Assembly (NCBI GenBank): GCA_964568395.1
Contig: CAZMPN010000031.1
Span: 1-10,696 of the forward strand
Source of the DNA: UBA6016 sp964568395
GTDB lineage: Bacteria; Campylobacterota; Campylobacteria; Campylobacterales; UBA6016
Reading direction: 5' to 3'
Length of the DNA stretch: 10,696 nucleotides
The position numbers and the translations under genes were made by a program. Positions 1 through 6,369 of this stretch are shown piece after piece (within the stretch, counting starts at the first letter, position 1; every line of letters begins with the position of its first letter). Under the pieces are notes generated by a model. The model was not told the DNA's origin. It worked only from the letters and a program-made list of their open reading frames with translations, and did no database searches.

Positions 1-1
1 G

Positions 2-94
2 CTTAGGCTAAAGGTCGCGCAAAGCATGGTCCAAGGCGCACTGAACAGAAAAGAGTCCATCGGCGCTCACTATATCACTAACGAGGAAGGCTAA
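2..94 (+). CDS. nadB: C-terminal end of a flavoprotein, probably L-aspartate oxidase (partial)
   Basis: An open frame enters from the left edge and ends at TAA 92-94, giving 30 residues that finish in ALNRKESIGAHYITNEEG. The pattern A-x-x-R-K-E-S-x-G-x-H-Y is the conserved C-terminal helix and arginine/serine/histidine motif of the succinate dehydrogenase/fumarate reductase/L-aspartate oxidase flavoprotein superfamily. The RKESxGxHY form is most like NadB, which oxidises L-aspartate to iminoaspartate with FAD as the first step of de novo NAD synthesis. The protein stops only a few residues after the motif, shorter than the E. coli enzyme's tail. It ends 2 nt before guaA and carries the guaA ribosome binding site, so the two are probably co-transcribed. 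An SdhA/FrdA-type subunit cannot be fully excluded from 30 residues. Confidence 0.68.
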   Translation, partial: LRLKVAQSMVQGALNRKESIGAHYITNEEG

Positions 95-96
95 CA

Positions 97-1647
97 ATGA
101 AAGACGTACCTATTATAGTTTTTGACTTTGGCTCGCAATATACGCAGCTAATCGCAAGAAGACTGAGAGAGGAGGGGGTGTACTGTGAAATAGTGCCTTA
201 CTCTGAAAATCTCGAAGCCGTAAAAGCCAAAAATCCAAAAGGTCTCATACTCTCGGGCGGGCCGGCTAGCGTATATGAGGAAGACGCCTATATGGTAGAC
301 AAGGGCGTCTTTGATATGGGGCTCCCGATCCTCGGCATCTGCTACGGTATGCAGCTGATTACGCATGTATTCGGCGGCGAAGTAGTCAGAGCAGACCATC
401 ACGAGTACGGCAAAGCAAAAATAATATTTGACGACGTTCACGGTTCCGTTAGCCCTCTATTCAAAGATATAGAGTCAAACCATACGGTATGGATGAGCCA
501 CGCCGACAAGGTAACTAGACTGCCTGAAGGTTTCGTGAGAATAGGCCACACCGATAATGCCGAGTTTGCGGCTATAGCAAACGACGAGAAAAAACTATAC
601 GCGCTTCAGTTCCATCCGGAGGTCGCCCACTCTGAGTTTGGCCATAAGATGCTAAAGAACTTCGCAAAACATATCTGCGGGCTCGAGAGCACATGGAATA
701 TGGGGCATTTCGCAAAAGAGCAGATAGAAAAAATAAGAGCGAAAGTCGGTAACGACAAGGTGCTTTGCGCGGTATCGGGCGGCGTCGACAGTATGGTTAC
801 GGCCGCGCTTCTTGTCGAAGCGATAGGCGACAAACTAGTGCCAGTATTCGTCAACAACGGCGTACTGAGGGCAAACGAAGTAGCTCAGGTGCAAGATATA
901 TTCAAGCACTCAATCAAAAGAGAGCTTATAACCGTAGATGCGGAGGAGCTATTTCTGGGCCGTCTAAAAGGCGTCACAGAACCGGAGGCGAAGAGAAAGA
1001 TAATAGGCCATACTTTTATCGAGATTTTCGAGGCGGAGGCAAAAAAACACGCGGACTGCAAATACTTGGCGCAAGGCACATTGTATCCTGACGTTATCGA
1101 GTCGGTAAGCGTAAAAGGGCCTTCCAAGACAATCAAATCCCACCATAACGTAGGCGGTCTGCCTGATTGGATGAAGTTTGAGCTGATAGAGCCTCTACGT
1201 GAGCTATTCAAAGACGAGGTGCGAAAACTTGGGTTAGAGCTTGGGCTTCCATCATACGCCGTAGACAGACACCCGTTCCCTGGTCCGGGCCTTGCTATCC
1301 GCATAATGGGCGAGGTGAACAAGCCAAGCCTTGAAATACTGCGAAAAGCCGACGTCATCATGATAGACGAGCTAAGGGCTTCCGGCTATTACGGTAAGGT
1401 ATGGCAGGCGTTCTGCGTGCTTCTAAACGTACAAAGCGTCGGCGTCATGGGCGACAACAGAACTTACGAAAACACGGTATGCATCAGAACGGTTGAGAGC
1501 ACGGACGGTATGACGGCGGTATTCGGCAGGCTCCCATATGAACTCTTGGAGAGAATGAGCAGCAGGATAATAAACGAAGTGGACGGTATCAACCGCGTCG
1601 TGTACGACATATCCTCCAAGCCGCCTGCGACTATCGAGTGGGAATAA
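97..1647 (+). CDS. guaA: GMP synthase (glutamine-hydrolysing)
   Basis: Converts XMP to GMP using ATP and ammonia from glutamine, the last step of guanine nucleotide synthesis in the cytoplasm. The 516-residue protein is full length for the family. Residues 1-195 form the class I glutamine amidotransferase domain: the oxyanion-hole GGP is at 54-56, the nucleophile Cys82 in GICYGMQ, and the partner residues His173 and Glu175 in QFHPEVAHS. The ATP pyrophosphatase domain follows, with the P-loop SGGVDS at 227-232 and the later motifs GTLYPDVIES, SHHNVGGLP and RHPFPGPGLAIRI. The C-terminal dimerisation domain ends in KPPATIEWE, the usual terminus. The start is ATG 97 with GAGGAAGG at 83-90. The gene follows the nadB-like frame by 2 nt and precedes hemD by 6 nt. 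Nothing is missing or unusual. Confidence 0.98.
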   Translation: MKDVPIIVFDFGSQYTQLIARRLREEGVYCEIVPYSENLEAVKAKNPKGLILSGGPASVYEEDAYMVDKGVFDMGLPILGICYGMQLITHVFGGEVVRADHHEYGKAKIIFDDVHGSVSPLFKDIESNHTVWMSHADKVTRLPEGFVRIGHTDNAEFAAIANDEKKLYALQFHPEVAHSEFGHKMLKNFAKHICGLESTWNMGHFAKEQIEKIRAKVGNDKVLCAVSGGVDSMVTAALLVEAIGDKLVPVFVNNGVLRANEVAQVQDIFKHSIKRELITVDAEELFLGRLKGVTEPEAKRKIIGHTFIEIFEAEAKKHADCKYLAQGTLYPDVIESVSVKGPSKTIKSHHNVGGLPDWMKFELIEPLRELFKDEVRKLGLELGLPSYAVDRHPFPGPGLAIRIMGEVNKPSLEILRKADVIMIDELRASGYYGKVWQAFCVLLNVQSVGVMGDNRTYENTVCIRTVESTDGMTAVFGRLPYELLERMSSRIINEVDGINRVVYDISSKPPATIEWE

Positions 1648-1653
1648 GAAGGC

Positions 1654-2289
1654 GTGGAACCTCCGGTATATATCCTCTCCTCGGTTAAAATCGAGGGGGC
1701 GAGGAGCCTTCCTGTCATCAAGACGGAGTTTGTCGATGCGGATGTAGACATAGACGAGTTTGACGTGCTTATCTTTACCTCCAAAAACGGCGTTTTGGGG
1801 CTCGATAGGCTCGGCGTCGACTGGAGAAGAAAGCCGTCCATAGCTATAGGCGAGGCTACGGCGTCCGCCATAGAGAAGCTAAAAGGCAGGGTTTCGTTTG
1901 TTCCGGACGAGGCCTACGGTGACGAATTGGCGCAAGAGATTACGAAGAGATATAGATTTTTGAAATTTTTGTATCCGAGAGCCGAGACGATAGTCTCGAA
2001 TCTGCCTGAAATTTTGCGTGCGAGAGGCGCCGATATTACCGAGAAAATCGTATATAAGACGGTATGCAACGCAAATGGCCTGACGCCTCCTGAGGCAGGA
2101 GCGGCTATCGTATTCTCGTCCCCGTCGACGATTAAGTGTTTTTTTGAAAAATTCGGTTGGAACGAGAGCTATAAATGCGTAGCGATAGGCAAGACTACCG
2201 CGGCCGCAATAGATTTCTGCAAAGAGGTTTATATATCGCCAAAACAGACGCTTGAAGCCGCCGTGGATTTTGCTAAAAAATTAAGCTAA
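1654..2289 (+). CDS. hemD: Uroporphyrinogen-III synthase
   Basis: Closes and inverts ring D of hydroxymethylbilane to give uroporphyrinogen III, the branch point to haem and sirohaem. This family is poorly conserved in sequence, but its two-domain layout is visible in 211 residues: VYILSS near the start, IFTSKNGV at 40-47, YPRAETIVSNLPEILRARG around 107-125, the conserved VYKT around 133-136, VFSSPST at 153-159 and the C-terminal CVAIGKTTAAA at 175-185. The start is GTG 1654; it is the only start in frame, because TAA at 1645-1647 lies upstream in the same frame. The nearest AAGG (1649-1652) is only 1 nt from the GTG, so initiation is probably weak and coupled to guaA termination 6 nt upstream. 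The last codons of hemD lead directly into the promoter of the 6S RNA gene. Confidence 0.88.
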   Translation: MEPPVYILSSVKIEGARSLPVIKTEFVDADVDIDEFDVLIFTSKNGVLGLDRLGVDWRRKPSIAIGEATASAIEKLKGRVSFVPDEAYGDELAQEITKRYRFLKFLYPRAETIVSNLPEILRARGADITEKIVYKTVCNANGLTPPEAGAAIVFSSPSTIKCFFEKFGWNESYKCVAIGKTTAAAIDFCKEVYISPKQTLEAAVDFAKKLS

Positions 2290-2296
2290 ACTAACC

Positions 2297-2302
2297 TACA
2301 AT
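2297..2302 (+). promoter_or_regulatory. Predicted -10 box of the 6S RNA gene
   Basis: TACAAT at 2297-2302, preceded by an A/T-rich stretch through the last codons of hemD and no clear -35, matches the Campylobacter sigma-70 promoter style, which relies on an extended -10 and upstream T/A tracts. A start 7-8 nt downstream (about 2309-2310) would place the RNA 5' end just outside the closing stem of the rod-shaped RNA. The position is inferred from spacing, not from data. Confidence 0.55.
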
Positions 2303-2309
2303 TATCTTC

Positions 2310-2506
2310 TCTTTCCTGGACGGAGCGCTATCCGTAACATTTTGGGTCCGATGCTAATAGCTTTAAGACCGTTTAGATTCCGCCGGTGCGTCGGTGGCCT
2401 TGCTTGAGGACCTGGTCCGAGAGGTTGCCGCCTAAAGGTTGGACATAGGTCTTGTTTTGACTTTGGAGGACCAAAGTCTCTAACGAGAACGCCCGTCCGG
2501 GTTTTT
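2310..2506 (+). ncRNA. ssrS: 6S RNA
   Basis: 6S RNA binds the sigma-70 holoenzyme by imitating an open promoter, and serves as template for short product RNAs. The 244-nt gap between hemD and purD folds as 6S RNA should. The two ends pair in a closing stem: 2315-2323 with 2493-2501 (9 pairs, one G-U), then, after a bulged A2324, 2325-2327 with 2490-2492. A large central bubble follows (about 2328-2364 against 2454-2489), whose 3' strand holds a perfect 8-bp hairpin (2459-2466 with 2471-2478, loop AGGA). The terminal stem continues with 2365-2370/2448-2453 (6 perfect pairs) and 2393-2398/2427-2432, and ends in 2403-2405/2421-2423, a tandem GA mismatch and 2408-2411/2415-2418 with a CTG loop. 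TTTTT at 2502-2506 follows the closing stem, so 3' end formation there is plausible. A length near 190-197 nt is typical. From memory, epsilonproteobacterial 6S genes lie next to purD, as here. No covariance model was run; 5' and 3' ends are estimates. Confidence 0.82.
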
Positions 2507-2533
2507 GCCTCAAAACTTTTCCCAAGGACTTAA

Positions 2534-3805
2534 ATGAACGTTTTAATCGTCGGCAACGGCGCAAGAGAATACTCGATAGCCCTAGCTCTTAAAAAAAGCA
2601 GTAAATTAAATAAACTATACTTTGCGCCTGGCAACGGAGCCACGTCCGAGCTTGGCGAAAACATATCGGTAGCCGATTATGAAGGGCTTGCCAATTTTGC
2701 TAAAAAAAACCAGATAGATTTGACGATAGTAGGGCCGGAAGCGCCTTTGTCGTCAGGTATCGTCGACGTATTCAAAAAGCACTCCCTTAAAATATTCGGC
2801 CCGTCAAAAAAAGCCGCAAAATTGGAATCCTCCAAGGCTTTTATGAAAAATGTTTTGGCCAAACACGGAATTCCTACCGCAAAATATATAGAGACAACGA
2901 GCGAAGCGGAAGCATTCGCTTTCATAGACGCCCTTGAGGGTACGGTCGTCGTTAAGGCCGACGGTCTTTGCGCCGGCAAAGGCGTCATTATCTGCGACAC
3001 GAAAGAGGAGGCCAAAGAGGCCGCAAAGGATATGCTAAACGGAGATAGTTTCGGGGACGCCGGCAAAAAAGTGGTTATAGAAGAGTTTTTGGACGGCTTC
3101 GAACTCTCCGTTTTTGCCCTATCTGACGGCAAGAACTATCGAGTGCTTCCAGCCGCACAAGACCATAAGAGGCTAAAAGACGGTAACGAAGGGCCAAATA
3201 CGGGCGGAATGGGCGCATATGCTCCTACGCCGCTTTGCACGCCTGAGATTATGGAAAAAATAGAAAAAAATATCATAGCCCCAACCGTAAAGGCTATGGA
3301 GGCGGAGGGGTGCCCTTTCGAAGGGGTGCTTTTTGCCGGGATTATGGTCGTAAATAATGAGCCTTATACGCTGGAATTCAACGTAAGATTCGGCGATCCA
3401 GAGTGCGAAGTGCTGATGCCGCTAATAAGCAGCGACGTGCTGGAGCTATTTGACGCATGCGCTGGCGGAGAAGTCGAGAGCCTGAAGTTTTCGATGTCGG
3501 GCAGATATGCGGTAGGCGTCGTTGCGGCAAGCAGGGACTACCCATATTCAAACGCAGCGCCGGTAAAAATCAGTGTTGACGAGGCGGCGCTTGCCTCGCT
3601 ATCGGCGCTTGGGCATATATCGTACGCCGGAGTAGAGAGAAAGGAAGACGGTCTATACGCCAACGCAGGCAGAATACTTGTAGCGGTCGGTATCGCCGAC
3701 GATATAAAAACGGCGCAGCAAAACGCCTACAAGATAATGTCCACGGTCAAATTTGACGGAATGCAGTATAGAAAAGATATCGCTTATCAGGTAGTAGGGG
3801 CTTAA
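2534..3805 (+). CDS. purD: Phosphoribosylamine-glycine ligase (GARS)
   Basis: Joins 5-phosphoribosylamine and glycine with ATP to make glycinamide ribonucleotide, the second step of purine synthesis. The 423-residue length is normal. The N-terminal domain opens with VLIVGNGAREYS (3-14), a variant of the more common GxGGREHA motif that appears to be an epsilonproteobacterial form. The ATP-grasp core follows: KADGLCAGKG at 141-150, EEFLDGFELS at 183-192, QDHKR at 209-213, GPNTGGMGAYAPTP at 220-233, and the metal-binding EFNVRFGDPE at 281-290. The start is ATG 2534 with AAGGA at 2524-2528, 5 nt spacing. No separate promoter is evident between the 6S RNA and the ATG, so purD may depend on read-through past the 6S 3' end. 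Its stop overlaps the next start by one base (TAATG). Confidence 0.97.
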   Translation: MNVLIVGNGAREYSIALALKKSSKLNKLYFAPGNGATSELGENISVADYEGLANFAKKNQIDLTIVGPEAPLSSGIVDVFKKHSLKIFGPSKKAAKLESSKAFMKNVLAKHGIPTAKYIETTSEAEAFAFIDALEGTVVVKADGLCAGKGVIICDTKEEAKEAAKDMLNGDSFGDAGKKVVIEEFLDGFELSVFALSDGKNYRVLPAAQDHKRLKDGNEGPNTGGMGAYAPTPLCTPEIMEKIEKNIIAPTVKAMEAEGCPFEGVLFAGIMVVNNEPYTLEFNVRFGDPECEVLMPLISSDVLELFDACAGGEVESLKFSMSGRYAVGVVAASRDYPYSNAAPVKISVDEAALASLSALGHISYAGVERKEDGLYANAGRILVAVGIADDIKTAQQNAYKIMSTVKFDGMQYRKDIAYQVVGA

Positions 3806-4257
3806 TGCAAAACGATTTGGAGTATAGGCTGTTTAAAGAGGAGATTCGCCTGGCGCCTATTTCTAAAAGGGCTTTCGCTTTTATAATCGATAAAATCCTG
3901 CTCTCTTTGATAGTATTCGCCGCTATGGGCGATAAATTCGAAGGCAAGACGCTGGAAGGGGTAATAAACGCCCTAAACCAGACCATAGTCTTTACCACGC
4001 TCGTAGAGATAACATACCAAGCTGTTTTTACAAAGTTATACGGCGCGACGCTTGGTAAGATGCTTTTGAAGATAAGGGTCATAGACTCCAATACGATGGA
4101 TAATCCGCAGTTTCCGGCCTCTTTACTTAGGGGCTCCGTCAGATTCCTTGGCGAAGCCCTTTTTTATATCGGGTTTGTATGGGCGTTTTTTGACCCGTTT
4201 AGGCAGGGGTGGCACGATAAATTCGCAAAAACATTGGTCATAGATGTCGCTCCTTAA
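3805..4257 (+). CDS. RDD-family small integral membrane protein
   Basis: A 150-residue inner-membrane protein of the RDD family, named for a conserved arginine and two aspartates. They are visible here as Arg22 and Asp29 in KRAFAFIIDK at the start of the first membrane segment, and Asp138 in GWHDKFAKTLVI near the C-terminus. Three hydrophobic segments are seen, about 24-41, 60-77 and 113-131, with GATLGKMLLKIRV (80-92) as the usual cytoplasmic loop. The molecular function of most RDD proteins is unknown; some have been linked to ion transport. The start overlaps the purD stop by one base, and the 3' end overlaps lptD by 14 nt, so translation is probably coupled to both. The lptD overlap makes an envelope-related role a fair guess but no more than that. 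Confidence 0.85.
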   Translation: MQNDLEYRLFKEEIRLAPISKRAFAFIIDKILLSLIVFAAMGDKFEGKTLEGVINALNQTIVFTTLVEITYQAVFTKLYGATLGKMLLKIRVIDSNTMDNPQFPASLLRGSVRFLGEALFYIGFVWAFFDPFRQGWHDKFAKTLVIDVAP

Positions 4258-6358
4258 AAAAACACTCCTAATCTCGGCGGCGCTCGCCTCCTTATTGCAC
4301 GGTGAAGAGCAGATAGAGATAGTCGCAAAAAACGTAGAACACGAAGAGAATATAGTTACTGCGACGGGCGAGGCCGTAGCGGTAGGCGAGGGTTATTTTA
4401 TACGCGCCGATAAGCTTATATACCACAAAGAAAACTCTATGGTGGAGGGGTTTGGCAATATTTTTATCCTTAAGGACTCCTCCGTTTATAGCGTCTCCGA
4501 TTATGTCAAGTTTTATCTGGACGATAAGCGCGGATATTTTGATAAGTTCTTCTTCCAAAATAGCGGCGACGGCGTATGGGTGTCGTCAAAAGAGGCGAAT
4601 TCCAAGGATAAAATATATTCGGTAAAAGGAGCCGTAAGCTCAAGCTGCAATCCGTCAAATCCGGACTGGTTTTTGGACTACAGCAAGGGCGAGTTCGACT
4701 CCGAATCCAAGGTGATGACCCTTAAAAATACCACCTTGTACCTCAAAAGCGTGCCGATACTCTATACTCCCTATTTTTCTTTTTCGACAGATAAGACAAG
4801 GCGAAGCGGACTTTTGAAGCCGGATATAGGCATCAAAGGCAACGAGGGCTTTATCTATATGCAGCCGTATTACTATGTGACAAATCCGGATTCGGCGTGG
4901 GATATGGAGCTGACCCCCCAGATAAGAACAAAAAGGGGATATGGGGTAAACGACACGATAAGGTTCGTCGACTCCAAATATTCGAGAGGTTATATCAGGG
5001 GTGGCTATTTCAAGGACAATAAGAGTTTTACCGACCAGTATAGCCTAAAATACGGCTCCCACTACGGAGTAACGCTGTTTTATGATAGGGAGAAACTATT
5101 TTCCAGCGAGGATAAAACCAAAGAGCAAGAAGACGGCCTATATGTAAATCTCAACTATCTAAACGACATAGACTATATCAACCTGCAAAATAGGGACAAT
5201 CTAAGAGAGAATAATATCGACAAGATCAGCTCGTCGAAAATAAACTACTATTTCGAGCAAAAGAACAACTATTTCGGCGCCTACATGAAGTACTATATAG
5301 ATACCTCTAAGACTTCAAACGACGATACTGTGCAGGAGTATCCAAAGCTCCAATACCACAGGAATACGGAAAGCCTCTTATTTGACAATCTTCTCTACTC
5401 TTTTGACGTCAAAAGCACCAGGTTTGACAGAAGAACAGGGTTAAACGCGCTTCAAAATCAGGCCGTTCTCCCGATTTCATACACGATGCACTTTTTCGAC
5501 GATTTTTTAGGTGTTAGCCTGATGGAGCATCTATATGCGAATAAGGTAGGTTTTTCAAATAAAAACAGCCTCGATATAAAAGACTACTCGTTCTATAGCA
5601 ATACGCACAAACTAAAACTATTTACGAACCTGGTGAAGCCATATGAAAACTTCATACACTCCGTCGATTTCGAATATCTCTATACGAGACCGGGGGCAAA
5701 GACGGAGAGCAACTATCCAGGCTACAAGGATGAGCTTATTACGCTGGTAACAAGCAGCTCGGAGGTCGAGAACAGTTCTTTTAGGCTTGCCCAGTTTTTT
5801 TATGACAACAAAGGCGGGCTAAAGCTGAGCCATAGGCTAAATCAGATTTTCTACCATGACTCGTCAAGGGTTGATTATAGGTATGGCGACCTTGAGAACG
5901 AGGTTACGTATTACGTCAATAAGTATTTGAGACTATCGACCGATATTTTTTACTCGCATCAGAACAACATAGTGTCGTCGGCGACGTCAAGTATCGCTTA
6001 TGACGATAAAGATACGATGCTAACGTTGTCGCACGTGTATAAAGATCTGATGACGGCCGCCGGAAAAGACAGGGGAAGCTATTTTACGCTCGGCGCGTCA
6101 AAAAAACTAGATCATAAATATACGGCGTTTGGAAGCTATGAGTTTGACGAGTACAAAAGGGAGACAAGGGCATGGAGCCTCGGTCTCAATATGAAAAAAC
6201 AGTGCTTTAGCTACGCCGTTAGCCTTAAAAACGAGATTATCCCGATACTTACAAGCACAAGTTCCGGTTCAATTAAAAACTATATAATATATTTCAGTAT
6301 CAATCTTATACCGCTTGGCGGACTTAACCAAACATACTCTATAAGTACTACAAAATGA
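4244..6358 (+). CDS. lptD: LPS-assembly protein LptD (outer-membrane LPS translocon)
   Basis: The outer-membrane barrel that, with LptE, inserts lipopolysaccharide or lipooligosaccharide into the outer leaflet. The product has 704 residues. A signal peptide (positive MSLLKK, hydrophobic to about residue 18) is probably cut near HG|EEQ. Residues 22-130 form the periplasmic OstA/LptA-like jellyroll (IVAKNVEHEENIVTATGEAVA, then IRADKLIYH). SCNPSNPDW at 134-142 is the conserved domain junction, followed by TLYLKSVPILYTPYFSFS and RRSGLLKPDIG, hallmarks of the LptD family. The remainder is a long aromatic-rich beta-barrel region. Only two cysteines occur, Cys135 and Cys654, compatible with one disulfide between the periplasmic domain and barrel. 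The start lies inside the RDD gene (14-nt overlap) without a strong Shine-Dalgarno sequence, suggesting coupling. The gene is shorter than in E. coli but usual for Campylobacter. Its stop overlaps the GAGG of the next gene. Confidence 0.94.
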   Translation: MSLLKKTLLISAALASLLHGEEQIEIVAKNVEHEENIVTATGEAVAVGEGYFIRADKLIYHKENSMVEGFGNIFILKDSSVYSVSDYVKFYLDDKRGYFDKFFFQNSGDGVWVSSKEANSKDKIYSVKGAVSSSCNPSNPDWFLDYSKGEFDSESKVMTLKNTTLYLKSVPILYTPYFSFSTDKTRRSGLLKPDIGIKGNEGFIYMQPYYYVTNPDSAWDMELTPQIRTKRGYGVNDTIRFVDSKYSRGYIRGGYFKDNKSFTDQYSLKYGSHYGVTLFYDREKLFSSEDKTKEQEDGLYVNLNYLNDIDYINLQNRDNLRENNIDKISSSKINYYFEQKNNYFGAYMKYYIDTSKTSNDDTVQEYPKLQYHRNTESLLFDNLLYSFDVKSTRFDRRTGLNALQNQAVLPISYTMHFFDDFLGVSLMEHLYANKVGFSNKNSLDIKDYSFYSNTHKLKLFTNLVKPYENFIHSVDFEYLYTRPGAKTESNYPGYKDELITLVTSSSEVENSSFRLAQFFYDNKGGLKLSHRLNQIFYHDSSRVDYRYGDLENEVTYYVNKYLRLSTDIFYSHQNNIVSSATSSIAYDDKDTMLTLSHVYKDLMTAAGKDRGSYFTLGASKKLDHKYTAFGSYEFDEYKRETRAWSLGLNMKKQCFSYAVSLKNEIIPILTSTSSGSIKNYIIYFSINLIPLGGLNQTYSISTTK
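6283..6288 (+). promoter_or_regulatory. Possible internal -10 box for the MCE gene
   Basis: A perfect TATAAT within a very A/T-rich run near the end of lptD, about 80 nt before the next start codon. There is no preceding G of an extended -10 and it lies inside a coding region, where chance matches occur, so this is only a candidate for extra expression of the downstream genes. Confidence 0.25.
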
Positions 6359-6369
6359 GGTTGCAATAG

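Noticed and set aside
765..1091. 108-codon + frame overlapping guaA in another phase
   Set aside because: Arginine- and glycine-rich frameshift translation of the guaA ATPase domain, with no family resemblance.
885..1361. 158-codon open frame on the - strand inside guaA
   Set aside because: It lies wholly antisense to a perfectly conserved GMP synthase and the translation is serine/proline-rich with no recognisable domain; a shadow of the real gene.
2310..2533. A metabolite riboswitch (purine or similar) in the purD leader
   Set aside because: The ends pair over 187 nt in a single rod with a central bubble, not the three-way junction of a purine riboswitch, and no expression-platform switch overlaps the purD ribosome binding site. 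6S RNA explains it better.
2373..2564. 63-codon open frame on the - strand between hemD and purD
   Set aside because: It covers the structured 6S RNA and the purD start; the basic, low-complexity translation is explained by RNA pairing constraints, not by a protein.
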